From Spelaeicoccus albus (GTDB lineage: Bacteria > Actinomycetota > Actinomycetes > Actinomycetales > Brevibacteriaceae), in the NCBI RefSeq assembly GCF_013409065.1, contig NZ_JACBZP010000001.1:1984001-2048000 (forward strand): 64,000 nucleotides of DNA, written 5' to 3'. Positions within the stretch are counted from its first letter, which is position 1. Every line of letters begins with the position of its first letter. Of the stretch, positions 19,990-28,604 are shown one piece after another. A program made the position numbers and the translations under genes. The notes under the pieces were generated by a model. That model saw only the letters and a program-made list of their open reading frames with translations. It had not been told where the DNA came from and ran no database searches.

Positions 19990-20493
19990 ATGAAGGCGTC
20001 CCAAGCGTTGTCGGCGAAATTGACCGCCGGTCTTACCCGCGGTGCCGAGCGCGTCCTGCGCAACCGCCGGCTCATGCGGATGCCAATTCTGCTCTATCGG
20101 GCTCGACTCGGTTTTCTGTTGGGGTCGCGATTCGTGCTTGTCGAACACACCGGCCGGAAATCCGGTTTACGCCGGCAGGTCCTTTTGGAAGTCTTTGGGC
20201 ATCCGGCCCCGGGATCCTACATCGTTGTCTCGGGATTCGGCGGTAAGGCGCAGTGGTTCCGCAACGTCCAAGCGGATCCACGGGTGCGAATCTCGGTGGG
20301 CCGGCGCACGTCGACCCCGGCCACGGCGCGGCTGCTCGCCGGTGCCGAGGCGGACGACGCCTTGCACGCCTATGCCGCCCGCCACCCTCGCGCCTGGGAG
20401 ACGTTCAAGCCCGTCATCGAGTCAACTCTCGGCCGGCCAATACGTGACAGAGACACCGAGTTGCCGCTTATTGCCTTCGATATCGACGGATGA
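19990..20493 (+). CDS. Nitroreductase/deazaflavin (F420)-dependent oxidoreductase family protein
   Basis: This 167-residue protein belongs to the DDN-like flavin/deazaflavin oxidoreductase family (former DUF385). The split-barrel core runs from LLYRARLGFLLGSRFVLVEHTGRKSGLRRQ at about residues 38-65, with the typical TGRKSG turn, through YIVVSGFGGKAQWFRNVQADP, where the WFRN motif contacts the cofactor. Members reduce quinones or nitro compounds, often with F420H2. Substrate is unknown. It lies directly behind a TetR gene and is probably induced with it; the following HTH gene has its own operators in the 48-bp gap. Confidence 0.82.
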   Translation: MKASQALSAKLTAGLTRGAERVLRNRRLMRMPILLYRARLGFLLGSRFVLVEHTGRKSGLRRQVLLEVFGHPAPGSYIVVSGFGGKAQWFRNVQADPRVRISVGRRTSTPATARLLAGAEADDALHAYAARHPRAWETFKPVIESTLGRPIRDRDTELPLIAFDIDG

Positions 20494-20495
20494 AC

Positions 20496-20538
20496 GTCAA
20501 TTAAAGTTGACAATGCTCAAACGTCAACCTAAATTGAC
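20496..20538. promoter_or_regulatory. Two matching inverted repeats GTCAA-N6-TTGAC
   Basis: GTCAA-N6-TTGAC occurs at 20496-20511 and again at 20523-20538; both copies are perfect 5+6+5 inverted repeats with the same spacer length and their centres are 27 bp apart. The second copy ends 3 bp before the ATG of the small HTH gene. TTGACA at the end of each copy could also serve as a promoter -35 element. A twin operator for the HTH protein itself, controlling the HTH-Clp N-domain pair, is the simplest reading. Confidence 0.7.
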
Positions 20539-20541
20539 ATT

Positions 20542-20757
20542 ATGACAGATACGAAAACGCTCGCCGACTCCGCGGCGAATTCCGATCCGGCTATCGGACT
20601 CCGAGCGGTTCTGGCCTTGCGCCGCTTGCACGAACGACTCGAGGCGGTACAAGTCAGCAATGCGCGCCGGCAGGGTTGGTCGTGGCAGGCCATCGCCGAC
20701 TCGCTCGAGGTGTCCAAGCAAGCAGTGCACAAGAAATACAACAGGAAGGCGCGGTAA
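20542..20757 (+). CDS. Small helix-turn-helix protein paired with a Clp N-domain protein
   Basis: This 71-residue protein consists almost only of a helix-turn-helix: residues about 22-40 form a lead helix (LRAVLALRRLHERLEAVQV) and about 46-66 the helix-turn-helix (WSWQAIADSLEVSKQAVHKKY). It resembles sigma-70 region 4-like/MarR-like small DNA-binding proteins that occur next to Clp N-domain proteins in many actinobacteria. The gene lies 5 bp before the Clp N-domain gene and just behind twin inverted repeats, so it is most likely the regulator of this two-gene unit. I know of no established function for the pair. Confidence 0.8.
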   Translation: MTDTKTLADSAANSDPAIGLRAVLALRRLHERLEAVQVSNARRQGWSWQAIADSLEVSKQAVHKKYNRKAR

Positions 20758-20762
20758 CAGCA

Positions 20763-21320
20763 ATGTTCGAACGATTCACGAAACCCGCCAGAGCGGCCGT
20801 CGTCCAGGCCCAGCAACGTGCACGCGACATGCAAGCACGCCAAATTCGCCCCGAACACGTATTGTTCGCAGTCATCGACACCGCAACCGGCCGGGTGGCC
20901 CGAGTGCTCACGGAAGCGGGAATCACTGTCGACGACATTGTGTCCGGCGGCCCGGAACCCGGTGGACCGCTCGGTGCCGACGATGCCGATGCGTTGAAGG
21001 CGATCGGCATCGACTTGGCAGCCGTGCGCGAGAGCGTCGAGGCGCACTTCGGCGACGGCGCGTTCAACGGTGCGGGCGACGAGCACCCCGGTCGTACCGG
21101 CAAACGCGGACATATTCCGTTTTCCAAGCCGGGCAAAAAGGTGCTTGAACTCTCGCTCCGGGAAGCCATCGCGCGCGGTGATAATTTCATCGGTACCGAA
21201 CACATCCTGCTCGGCTTGCTGCGCGGTGCCGACCCGGCAGTCGTCAAAGCCGTCGCGCCGCACACGTCCCCGGCCGCGCTGCGTGCGCACATCAACCAGG
21301 CATTGGACGCCGCGGCCTGA
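20763..21320 (+). CDS. Stand-alone Clp N-terminal domain protein (ClpC-like, no ATPase)
   Basis: This 185-residue protein holds two Clp_N repeats and nothing else: one at residues about 1-70 (MFERFTKPARAAVVQAQ, IRPEHVLFAVI) and one at about 118-180 (KKVLELSLREAIARGD, IGTEHILLGLLRG). In ClpC these repeats bind adaptors or substrates such as phospho-arginine proteins, but the AAA+ modules are missing here, so it could be an adaptor, a decoy or a stress sensor for the Clp system. I chose the ATG at 20763, 5 bp after the HTH gene stop; the frame is open further upstream inside that gene. Function is inferred from domain content only. Confidence 0.85.
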   Translation: MFERFTKPARAAVVQAQQRARDMQARQIRPEHVLFAVIDTATGRVARVLTEAGITVDDIVSGGPEPGGPLGADDADALKAIGIDLAAVRESVEAHFGDGAFNGAGDEHPGRTGKRGHIPFSKPGKKVLELSLREAIARGDNFIGTEHILLGLLRGADPAVVKAVAPHTSPAALRAHINQALDAAA

Positions 21321-21388
21321 CCGCGAACCTCGTGCGCCGGCATGGAAAGCGGTGCCATAGCACGCCTCGCGGGCTGCCGGCCTGGACC

Positions 21389-23122
21389 TCAGGGCCCCTT
21401 GGCCGGCCCGCCGTCGTCATCGGCCCCCAACTTGTCCGAAGCACCGACGGCCGCGAATGACGGCCGCCAGTCGTAGGGAATGGATTCGGGATGATGGAGG
21501 TCGAACGCCGGGCGTTCGGAGCGGATGCGCGGCAAGGTGGTGAAGTTGTGCCGCGGCGGCGGGCAGGACGTTGCCCATTCGAGCGAACCGCCGTAGCCCC
21601 ACGGGTCGTCGACGGTGACCTGCTTCGCTTTTCTGGTCGTGCGGAACACGTTCCAGAAGAACGGGATCATGGACGCGCCCAGCAGGAACGACCCGATTGT
21701 CGACACATCGTTCATCCACTGGAAATGATCTTGCGGCAGATAGTCGGCGTACCGGCGCGGCATGCCCTTCACGCCCAGCCAGTGCTGGATCAAGAACGTG
21801 GCATGGAAGCCGATGAACAGCATCCAGAAGTGGATCTTGCCCAAGGTTTCGTTGAGCATCTTGCCCGTGAATTTCGGCCACCAGAAGTAGAACCCGGCGA
21901 ACATGGCGAACACGACGGTGCCGAAGACGACGTAGTGGAAGTGCGCGACGACGAAATAGGTGTCCGAGAGCTGGAAGTCCAGTGGCGGGCTGGACAAGAT
22001 CACACCCGTCAGGCCGCCGAACGTGAAGGTCACGAGGAATCCGAGCGACCAGAGCATCGGGGTCTCGAAGGTCAGAGACCCCTTCATCATGGTGCCGATC
22101 CAGTTGAAGATCTTCAGGCCGGTCGGAATGGCGATCAGCATCGACATGAAGGCGAAGAACGGTAGCAGGACGGCGCCGGTGACGTACATATGGTGTGCCC
22201 ACACCGACACCGACAAAGCCGAAATGGCGATAGTGGCAAAGATCAAGCCCTTGTACCCGAAGAGCGGTTTGCGGCTGAACACCGGGAAGATCTCGGACAC
22301 GATCCCGAAGAACGGGATGGCAATGATGTAGACCTCGGGGTGGCCGAAGAACCAGAACAAGTGCTGCCAGAGGATGGGGCCACCGTTGGCGGGATCGAAG
22401 ACGTGGGCGCCGAACTTCCGGTCCGCGCCGAGCGCCAACAGGGCGGAAGCCAATACCGGGAATGCCATCATCACCAACAGGCCCGTCAAGAGGACGTTCC
22501 AGGTGAAGATCGGCATCCGGAACATCGTCATGCCGGGTGCGCGCATGCACATGATTGTCGTGATGAAGTTGACCGAGCTGAGGATGGTGCCGAAGCCGGA
22601 CAACGCGAGCCCGAAGACCCAGAGGTCCCCGCCGAAGCCCGGCGAATACGTCGTTGAGGAAAGCGGGGTGTACGCGAACCAGCCGAACGATGCGGCGCCT
22701 TGCGGGGTGAGGAACCCGCCGACCGTCATCAGCCCGCCGAACAGGTAGAGCCAATATCCCAGCGCGTTCAGCCGGGGGAATGCGACGTCCGGCGCACCGA
22801 TCTGCAACGGCATGATGACGTTCGCGAACCCCGAAAAGAGGGGAGTGGCAAACAGCAGCAGCATGATCGTGCCGTGCATGGTGAACATTTGGTTGTACTG
22901 CTCTTTGGTCGACAGCACCTGCATGCCCGGCTCCCAGAGCTCCGAGCGCATCAACAGGGCCATCAGGCCGCCGAGCAGGAAGAACACGAACGACGTGATC
23001 AGGTACAAATAGCCGATCACCTTGTGATCCGTCGACGTGACCCACGAGGCAACAATGCTGCCCTTGCGGCGGGGTGTTAATTGAGTACCGTCGAACGTCG
23101 ACGATGTCGTCGAATAAGCCAT
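21389..23122 (-). CDS. ctaD: Cytochrome c oxidase subunit I (aa3 type)
   Basis: This 577-residue protein is subunit I of the aa3-type cytochrome c oxidase, which holds heme a, heme a3 and CuB in 12 membrane helices. Clear features are the first heme ligand region [12 protein letters not shown], the CuB His-Tyr crosslink motif [10 protein letters not shown], the paired His in WAHHMYV and the final [11 protein letters not shown] heme ligands. Actinobacterial ctaD is often encoded apart from ctaC/E/F, as here. The gene is monocistronic; the 353 bp upstream carry no gene. Its start (ATG at 23122) gives the usual N-terminal tail. Confidence 0.97.
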   Translation of the reverse strand: MAYSTTSSTFDGTQLTPRRKGSIVASWVTSTDHKVIGYLYLITSFVFFLLGGLMALLMRSELWEPGMQVLSTKEQYNQMFTMHGTIMLLLFATPLFSGFANVIMPLQIGAPDVAFPRLNALGYWLYLFGGLMTVGGFLTPQGAASFGWFAYTPLSSTTYSPGFGGDLWVFGLALSGFGTILSSVNFITTIMCMRAPGMTMFRMPIFTWNVLLTGLLVMMAFPVLASALLALGADRKFGAHVFDPANGGPILWQHLFWFFGHPEVYIIAIPFFGIVSEIFPVFSRKPLFGYKGLIFATIAISALSVSVWAHHMYVTGAVLLPFFAFMSMLIAIPTGLKIFNWIGTMMKGSLTFETPMLWSLGFLVTFTFGGLTGVILSSPPLDFQLSDTYFVVAHFHYVVFGTVVFAMFAGFYFWWPKFTGKMLNETLGKIHFWMLFIGFHATFLIQHWLGVKGMPRRYADYLPQDHFQWMNDVSTIGSFLLGASMIPFFWNVFRTTRKAKQVTVDDPWGYGGSLEWATSCPPPRHNFTTLPRIRSERPAFDLHHPESIPYDWRPSFAAVGASDKLGADDDGGPAKGP

Positions 23123-23475
23123 GATCCGGCCTTCTGCCAGGTTGCTACGAACTCGCTAATTTGGCGCGACGATTCCTCGCCGCGTGGTCGAGGCGTCTAC
23201 GGAAGGCGTCTGAATCGAATTTGTACTTGTAGCTTGGCACCGATCGAGGGGGCGGGAGCACGCGTCGGCCGCTTTTTTCAATTTTCCCGGCGGCCGCGAA
23301 TCGTTGACACCGCGCCGCGGCCGGCGTCCAATGAAGAGAGTAACGCTCAGCAAGACATACAAGGGCCGGTCCAACGGACCGCGGCACATGGCCCCTTGCG
23401 CAGGTTTGTCTGCCACCGGACTACGCGTCGAATTACCGATTCGCTGCCGCCCGGGCAGCACAAGGGGAGAACGCA
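23123..23475. other. Non-coding stretch between ctaD and a heme-binding protein gene
   Basis: This 353-bp divergent region has no convincing gene on either strand; open frames here lack family resemblance and ribosome sites. It must hold the ctaD promoter and leader (minus strand) and that of the heme-binding protein gene. TTGACA at about 23304-23309 is a possible -35 element for the plus-strand gene, but no good -10 follows at standard spacing. GGGGAGAACGCA before 23476 is the ribosome site of that gene. Confidence 0.6.
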
Positions 23476-23877
23476 ATGTCCGCATTAACCCTGGCCGACG
23501 CGCGCCGCGTGATCGAGGCCGGAGAGAACAGGGCTACCGAAATCGGCCAACCGCAGAACGTGGCAGTCGTCGACACGGGCGGCAACCTCGTCGCTCACGT
23601 CCGGATGGACGGGGCGTGGATCGGCAGCGTCGATATCAGCATCAACAAGGCATGGACGGCGCGCGCCTTCAATATTTCCACTAAGGAATTGGCCGACAAC
23701 GCGCAACCGTCCGACCAGTTCTACGGCATCCATGCCAGCAACAGCGGCAGGGTGATGATCTTTGCCGGCGGAATTCCGTTGACGCGCGACGACGAGGTGA
23801 TCGGCGCAGTCGGCGTCAGCGGCGGCTCCGGTGACCAAGACCAGACCGTGGCCGAAGCCGCGGCCGGCGCTCTATAA
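23476..23877 (+). CDS. Heme-binding protein, GlcG/HbpS (DUF336) family
   Basis: This 133-residue protein spans a single GlcG/HbpS-like domain: the family start LTLADARRVIEAGENRATEIG, the AVVDTGGNLVAHVRMDGA strand pair and the ending GVSGGSGDQDQTVAEAAAGAL are all present. Relatives bind heme (HbpS of Streptomyces) or act in diol/glycolate metabolism. It has no signal peptide, so it is probably cytoplasmic. The neighbouring ctaD gene encodes a heme protein, but a functional tie is unproven. Confidence 0.85.
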   Translation: MSALTLADARRVIEAGENRATEIGQPQNVAVVDTGGNLVAHVRMDGAWIGSVDISINKAWTARAFNISTKELADNAQPSDQFYGIHASNSGRVMIFAGGIPLTRDDEVIGAVGVSGGSGDQDQTVAEAAAGAL

Positions 23878-23906
23878 ACGGCGTCCGGCTACCCGGTGCC
23901 GGCGGG

Positions 23907-24710
23907 TCAGACGTCGCTGGACTTCAACCGAATCGACGCGGCAACGAGCAAGACGAAAGCCCATGCCCCCATGATGAGTCCGCCCTGCCATTGGTTGAAC
24001 TTGTCGCCGGACGTGCTGATCTGCGTCATTTCTTGCCCGGCTTGGCTCGGTAGATACGGCGACATGTTGTTGATGGCATCCAGCGGAATGAGTTGGAAGA
24101 TGATCGGCACGATCAATAGCAAGGCCAGGGTCGTGACAATGGCGCCGGCCGAATTGCGCAAGAGGAATCCGATGGCCATGCCCATCAGTGCCGCGCACAT
24201 CAAGTAGAGTCCGAGTCCGGCGATGATGCCGGGAACGCCGTCGGTCGTGAAGGCAAAGTCAAGGTTCTTGGAGGCGAGAATCGGCTGGGCGACCGCCCAC
24301 CCGGCAACCCCGGCAACGATGCCGAGCACCAGCGCCGTGACGGCGAGCACCAATACCTTGGCCAGTAAAGCCGATAGGCGTTTTGGCGCGGCCGTCATGG
24401 TTGACCGAATCATGCCCGACGCATATTCGCCGCCGATCATGACAGCGCCGAACGACGCGACGATCAGTTGGCCGAACGTCAGCCCGGTAACCGGTGCGGT
24501 GTGCAACGTCGACTCGGGAATGGCGCCCTTCGACCCGGCGGATTGATGCCCGGCGAACGCGAAAAGTGCGCTGATGCCGACCAGGATGACGACCGTGACG
24601 ATGAGCAGGACCCACGTCGAACGCAAGGTGCGCAGTTTGATGTATTCCGAGCGGACAAGGCGAGCGAAATTGACGCCCTTGGCGTCCTTGGCCGTCACTG
24701 CGTGGCTCAT
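23907..24710 (-). CDS. ABC-2 type transporter permease
   Basis: This 267-residue membrane protein has six predicted helices (first at residues about 32-55, LLIVTVVILVGISALFAF, last near the C-terminus). The N-terminal SEYIKLRTLRSTWVLL motif and GASFGAVMIGGEYASGMIRSTMTA-like segment are typical of ABC-2 permeases that pair with NatA-like ATPases. The start ATG at 24710 overlaps the stop of the ATPase gene upstream (24707-24710), so the two form one exporter. Substrate unknown; antibiotic or lipid export is common for the group. Confidence 0.88.
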   Translation of the reverse strand: MSHAVTAKDAKGVNFARLVRSEYIKLRTLRSTWVLLIVTVVILVGISALFAFAGHQSAGSKGAIPESTLHTAPVTGLTFGQLIVASFGAVMIGGEYASGMIRSTMTAAPKRLSALLAKVLVLAVTALVLGIVAGVAGWAVAQPILASKNLDFAFTTDGVPGIIAGLGLYLMCAALMGMAIGFLLRNSAGAIVTTLALLLIVPIIFQLIPLDAINNMSPYLPSQAGQEMTQISTSGDKFNQWQGGLIMGAWAFVLLVAASIRLKSSDV

Positions 24711-25708
24711 TCGCCGCCTCCTTGTGCTTTGCGGGCCGACCGCTTGGCAGCCTTTGACTTCTTGGCGGATTTCGTGCCGGCTTCCGGGCCGCCGTCCGCG
24801 CCGGTGACCACACCATGCGACTGGTATTCCACGTCGTCCCGCGTGAGACCCATATAGGCTTCCTCGAGCGAAGCCCGCTGCGGCGTGAGCTCGTAGATGA
24901 GAATCCGATTGTCGAGTGCGACCTGGGCGATCCGTCGCGGATCGACGCCGGACACGTGTAACAGATTCGGCTCGGAATCGGTTGTCGCTCCGTCTCCGAG
25001 AACCGCTTGCAACTCGCCGGGCTGATCGGTTCGCACCAACGTGTTGTCCTTTTGCTGCCTGTTGATGACGGCGTCAATGGGGTCGTCGGCAAGGATCTTC
25101 CCGCGGCCGATCACTATCACGTGATCGGCGGTCTGCGTCATCTCACTCATCAAATGCGACGACAAGAACACCGTGCGCCCGTCGGCCGCAAGCTCGCGGA
25201 CGAAATTACGCACCCACAGTACGCCGTCCGGGTCAAGACCGTTCACCGGCTCGTCCAGAATGACGGTGCGCGGATCGCCGAGCATGGCCGCCGCGATACC
25301 GAGCCGTTGCCCCATTCCGAGAGAAAAACCGCCGACGCGCTTCTTGGCGACCGGGCCGAGGCCGGCCATGTCGATGACCTCTTTGACCCGGCGGCGTGGA
25401 ATCCCGTGCGTGGCGGCTAGCGCGTGCAGGTGCTGAAATGCGCTGCGCCCCGGATGCACGGCCTTGGCCTCCAACAACGCGCCGACCTCGCGGAGCGGGG
25501 CCCGGTGATCGCGGTAGTGCTTGCCACCGACCGTTACGTCGCCGCCGGTCGGACGGTCGAGCCCTACGATCATCCGCATCGTTGTGGATTTACCGGCCCC
25601 GTTCGGGCCCAGAAAGCCCGTGACGGAGCCCGGATGCACGGTGAACGAAATATCATTCACGGCGGTCTTCGAGCCGTAACGTTTACTAAGGCCGTTGGCC
25701 TGAATCAT
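24707..25708 (-). CDS. ABC transporter ATP-binding protein
   Basis: This 333-residue protein is the ATPase of the exporter encoded with the downstream permease. Walker A is GPNGAGKST at about residues 36-44, the signature is FSLGMGQRLGIA, Walker B is TVILDEPVNGLDPDG and the switch His lies in FLSSHLMSEM. A C-terminal region of about 110 residues follows, ending in a Lys/Ala-rich tail (KKSKAAKRSARKAQ) that is not part of the ATPase fold. The family (CcmA/NatA-like) drives export through ABC-2 permeases. Confidence 0.93.
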   Translation of the reverse strand: MIQANGLSKRYGSKTAVNDISFTVHPGSVTGFLGPNGAGKSTTMRMIVGLDRPTGGDVTVGGKHYRDHRAPLREVGALLEAKAVHPGRSAFQHLHALAATHGIPRRRVKEVIDMAGLGPVAKKRVGGFSLGMGQRLGIAAAMLGDPRTVILDEPVNGLDPDGVLWVRNFVRELAADGRTVFLSSHLMSEMTQTADHVIVIGRGKILADDPIDAVINRQQKDNTLVRTDQPGELQAVLGDGATTDSEPNLLHVSGVDPRRIAQVALDNRILIYELTPQRASLEEAYMGLTRDDVEYQSHGVVTGADGGPEAGTKSAKKSKAAKRSARKAQGGGE

Positions 25709-25803
25709 GAGTGTCCCTCCGGGATGACCCTATCGGCTCATGCCCACGTTAATCGAACGCGTTAGCGGCCTGTCGCGATATTGGTGCTGCGCCGCGGCGC
25801 CGT

Positions 25804-26727
25804 TCACTGATACGAAATGAACCATGGCTCGGGGTGAACATCGAGAGTCTGGCGCGGCGTGAACAACGGCTCGTCCTGCCGGTAGAAGTTCTTCCATCCC
25901 ATCCGCGCGTGCGCAGGCAGATCGCGTGCCAACTTCCGGTAGGCGCCGCGCTTGTCCTTAGGCGTGCCGTGGCCGTCGGAATGTACGATGACGGCCAACT
26001 GGTCGTGCGAGGTGTCGAGGTCGGTGCGGTCGGTAATCATGGACGTGCGGAACTGGTGCAGCAGTAGTGCTTTTTGCGGCAAATCGTTTGCCGCGGTCAA
26101 GTGCGCCAACCAATGGATGACCTCGTTGATGTCGTCGGCGTTGGTCGAGCCGATCTGTTCCAACGGTTTTTGCGACGGCGTGAGTTTCCATTCGGCGTCG
26201 AGCGCCAACCCGACATGCGGATATTGCAGCAACCGACGGTAATGCTTTGCCTGATCGATGAACCGTGCCCGTCCGGGTTGAAGATCGAGGACGACGTACA
26301 CCCCCGCCCGGCGGGCGGCGTCAATCCACGGCGTCAACGACCGGGGAGACAAACGGGCCGAATAGTCGTGACGCGGGCCCGGCTCCGACGTGCCCATTGT
26401 CGCGATGACTTCGAACGCCGGCATCACTGGTTTCGACGTCAGCTTTGCGTATCGATGCGCCAGCTTCCGGACGCGACGGGCACCGGCTGCCGGGCCCTGC
26501 GCACCGAGCGCGCCCATCGAGGAGGTGCCGGGGCGCCCGTACAACGCAACGATACGGCGGGACGGGAAAATCGTCCGCCCGCCGCCGGGTAGTTCGTCGT
26601 GCCGACGGGCCGGTGACGATGTCGCGCTCGGACTGCCCTGGGGCGAATCGGTCTGGGGCGAATCGGGCTGGTCCGCGCACGCCGCGATCGACGCTGCAAT
26701 CGGTGCTCCGAGCAGCGAAAATACCAA
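25804..26727 (-). CDS. Putative lipoprotein, actinobacterial family of unknown function
   Basis: This protein of about 307 residues begins with a hydrophobic segment and a lipobox-like SIAAC, followed by a Ser/Pro/Gln-rich linker and then a globular domain of about 240 residues that reads like a TIM-barrel glycosidase-type fold (VALYGRPGTSSMGALG, GVYVVLDLQPGRARF, HVGLALDAEWKLTP, DQLAVIVHSDGHGTP, WKNFYRQDEPLFTP). I know this as a recurring actinobacterial family but not its function. The only in-frame start is TTG at 26727; codons just upstream encode Arg-Arg-Arg, which would make a better signal-peptide head but lack a start codon. It lies 32 bp behind the DUF2269-like gene on the same strand. 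Confidence 0.72.
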   Translation of the reverse strand: MVFSLLGAPIAASIAACADQPDSPQTDSPQGSPSATSSPARRHDELPGGGRTIFPSRRIVALYGRPGTSSMGALGAQGPAAGARRVRKLAHRYAKLTSKPVMPAFEVIATMGTSEPGPRHDYSARLSPRSLTPWIDAARRAGVYVVLDLQPGRARFIDQAKHYRRLLQYPHVGLALDAEWKLTPSQKPLEQIGSTNADDINEVIHWLAHLTAANDLPQKALLLHQFRTSMITDRTDLDTSHDQLAVIVHSDGHGTPKDKRGAYRKLARDLPAHARMGWKNFYRQDEPLFTPRQTLDVHPEPWFISYQ

Positions 26728-26759
26728 CCGACGCCGAACCGGCTGTGGCTCGTGCCCGA

Positions 26760-27209
26760 TTACGGCTTCCAGACCATCAAGACGACGACGAGAACCAGTA
26801 ACAGCGTTGAGATACCGGAAAATGCGGCGATCTGCGGGTAACCCTTGCTTTGCGCGGGCGCACCGGCCTCGCCGGCGGGCTGTAGCGCCGCGGCTGCCTT
26901 GCGCATGGCCGGCACGACGACGAGCAGGTTGAGCAAGATGGCGATGAGCCAGGCGATGAGCGACGTCATCACCCAGCCGGTGGTCACTGAAAGGCCGTAT
27001 TGGGGATCGCTCATTCCAAGGAGGCCGAAGCCCAAGATGACGACCAAAATCGACAGCAGCGAAAAGATGAACGTTGACTTCGCCAGTGTCGCGACCTGTC
27101 CGCCCTGGCCGGCGCGGATCGACCGCATGGCAGTCATGGGCAGGATCGCCATCGGACCGACGATGAAGACGGCGAGGACGACGTGCAGGACGTCAAACAA
27201 TGTATTCAT
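26760..27209 (-). CDS. DUF2269-like small integral membrane protein
   Basis: This 149-residue protein has four predicted membrane helices at about residues 5-27, 46-68, 78-100 and 125-147. The N-terminal LFDVLHVVLAVFIVGPMAILPMTAMRSIR is typical of the DUF2269 group, small membrane proteins whose role is unknown. The gene diverges from the fructosamine kinase gene (60 bp between starts) and is followed by the lipoprotein gene. Confidence 0.75.
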   Translation of the reverse strand: MNTLFDVLHVVLAVFIVGPMAILPMTAMRSIRAGQGGQVATLAKSTFIFSLLSILVVILGFGLLGMSDPQYGLSVTTGWVMTSLIAWLIAILLNLLVVVPAMRKAAAALQPAGEAGAPAQSKGYPQIAAFSGISTLLLVLVVVLMVWKP

Positions 27210-27269
27210 ACGTCCAGGCTAGCCCGTCCGTCTCGCGGAGCGGACAGCGCGCATGCCAGCATGTCTCGT

Positions 27270-28043
27270 ATGGCTGAGACATTCACGAAACGCGAACCCG
27301 GCGCCGACCCGGACTTTTTCGCCGCGCAGGCTGCAGGTCTCCGGTGGCTCGCGGACGCCGGGGGAGTGCACATCGTCGGCGTCCGGGATGTTGGCTCCGA
27401 GAGCATCGAACTCGAGCGTGTGCGCGAGGTGGGACCGGACATCGAGTCGGCACGCCGATTCGGCCGGGACCTCGCCGTCATGCATGCCGCCGGTGCCGCG
27501 TCGTTCGGCGCCCCGCCGCCCGGATATTCCGGCACGAATTTCATCGGCTCGTTGGCACAGCCCTGCAAACCCGAAGCGTCGTGGGGAGTCTTCTATGCGC
27601 GTCAGCGGGTGCTGCCCTTCGTCGATATGGCAGTGGAGGCCGGCAATTTGCGGCCCGATGCGGCGGACGACGTGCGACGGGCATGCGATCTGATCGAATC
27701 CGGCGAATTCGACGACGGCGAATCGCCTGCACGATTGCACGGCGATATATGGGCCGGAAACGTGCTGTGGACACCGGAGGGCGTCGTGCTGATCGATCCT
27801 GCCGCGCACGGCGGTCACCGCGAGACGGACCTGGCCATGCTCGCGCTCTTCGGGTGCCCGTACTTGGACGACATTCTCGAAGCTTATGACAAGGAGAGCC
27901 CGCTTCGGGACGGATGGCGGGAGCGAATCCCGTTGCATCAACTTCATCCGTTGGCGGTGCACGCCGCTGGGCACGGTCCGTCCTATGGCGCGGCGTTGCA
28001 CGATAGCGCTTTGGCCGTCCTGAGAGCTCGCCGATCGAGTTGA
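27270..28043 (+). CDS. Fructosamine kinase family protein
   Basis: This 257-residue protein belongs to the fructosamine-3-kinase/APH-like family, which phosphorylates sugars attached to protein or free amines and so starts deglycation. The catalytic loop is visible as LHGDIWAGNVLW (Asp and Asn) and the metal-binding segment as VLIDPAAHGGHRETDLAM. The N-terminal part (FTKREPGADPDFFAAQAAGLRWL) matches the family. An ATG three codons earlier (27261) is an alternative start. It diverges from the DUF2269 gene. Confidence 0.87.
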   Translation: MAETFTKREPGADPDFFAAQAAGLRWLADAGGVHIVGVRDVGSESIELERVREVGPDIESARRFGRDLAVMHAAGAASFGAPPPGYSGTNFIGSLAQPCKPEASWGVFYARQRVLPFVDMAVEAGNLRPDAADDVRRACDLIESGEFDDGESPARLHGDIWAGNVLWTPEGVVLIDPAAHGGHRETDLAMLALFGCPYLDDILEAYDKESPLRDGWRERIPLHQLHPLAVHAAGHGPSYGAALHDSALAVLRARRSS

Positions 28044-28160
28044 GACTGTGAGTCCTCGCCGTCGATTGATGGACGGCCCCGGGGCCACCTCGTCGGCCGG
28101 GGAGTCCGTCCGCGAGAGCGAGCAGATGTTGCGCTGACGCCGTCTCGGCGATGGTGATCC

Positions 28161-28547
28161 TCAGGCGGTGAGTTCACGGAGAACGCCAAGAGCGTCATCG
28201 AGTCGATCAATCGGTACGAGCAGGTGATCGTGGTAGTTGCCTGCGATGACGTTGCAGCTGATTTCCGCTGTGGCCAAGGCCGTGCTCACTGCTGCCGTCA
28301 GCCCGACCGCGTCCAAGGCAGAGTGCACCTGCAAGGTGATCCAGCCGGCCACGAATGAATAGGGCAGTCCTAAGCGCCGGGCGTCGTCCTCGGCGACCAG
28401 CACGCTCAGTCCTTCGGCCTCAAGCACGCTGGCAAAGATCTCGGCGTCCACTGGGACGGTGTCGACTGTTGCAAAGACAAAACGTCCCGGCCGGTGCTGC
28501 GGCGACATAGTCGCCATCAGTGTCGCAAGATCCGACTCTCCGCTCAC
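28161..28547 (-). CDS. ACT domain-containing protein (DUF2241-like)
   Basis: This 128-residue protein consists of two ACT-like halves, beginning LATLMATMSPQHRPGRFVFATV and ending ISCNVIAGNYHDHLLVPIDRLDDALGVL, a pattern of the small ACT_7/DUF2241 family. ACT domains bind amino acids, but no enzymatic part is attached and the role is unknown. The start is GTG at 28547. The 117-bp gap to the fructosamine kinase gene has no gene. Confidence 0.78.
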   Translation of the reverse strand: MSGESDLATLMATMSPQHRPGRFVFATVDTVPVDAEIFASVLEAEGLSVLVAEDDARRLGLPYSFVAGWITLQVHSALDAVGLTAAVSTALATAEISCNVIAGNYHDHLLVPIDRLDDALGVLRELTA

Positions 28548-28604
28548 GTAGACCTCACATCCACTTCACTCCCGCATCTTCGAACTCGCGGACGCGGTAC
28601 CGGA

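Noticed and set aside
21417-23045. Long out-of-phase open frame inside ctaD on the same strand
   Set aside because: Sequence is Arg/His-rich and without domain features, a usual shadow of a GC-rich membrane protein gene.
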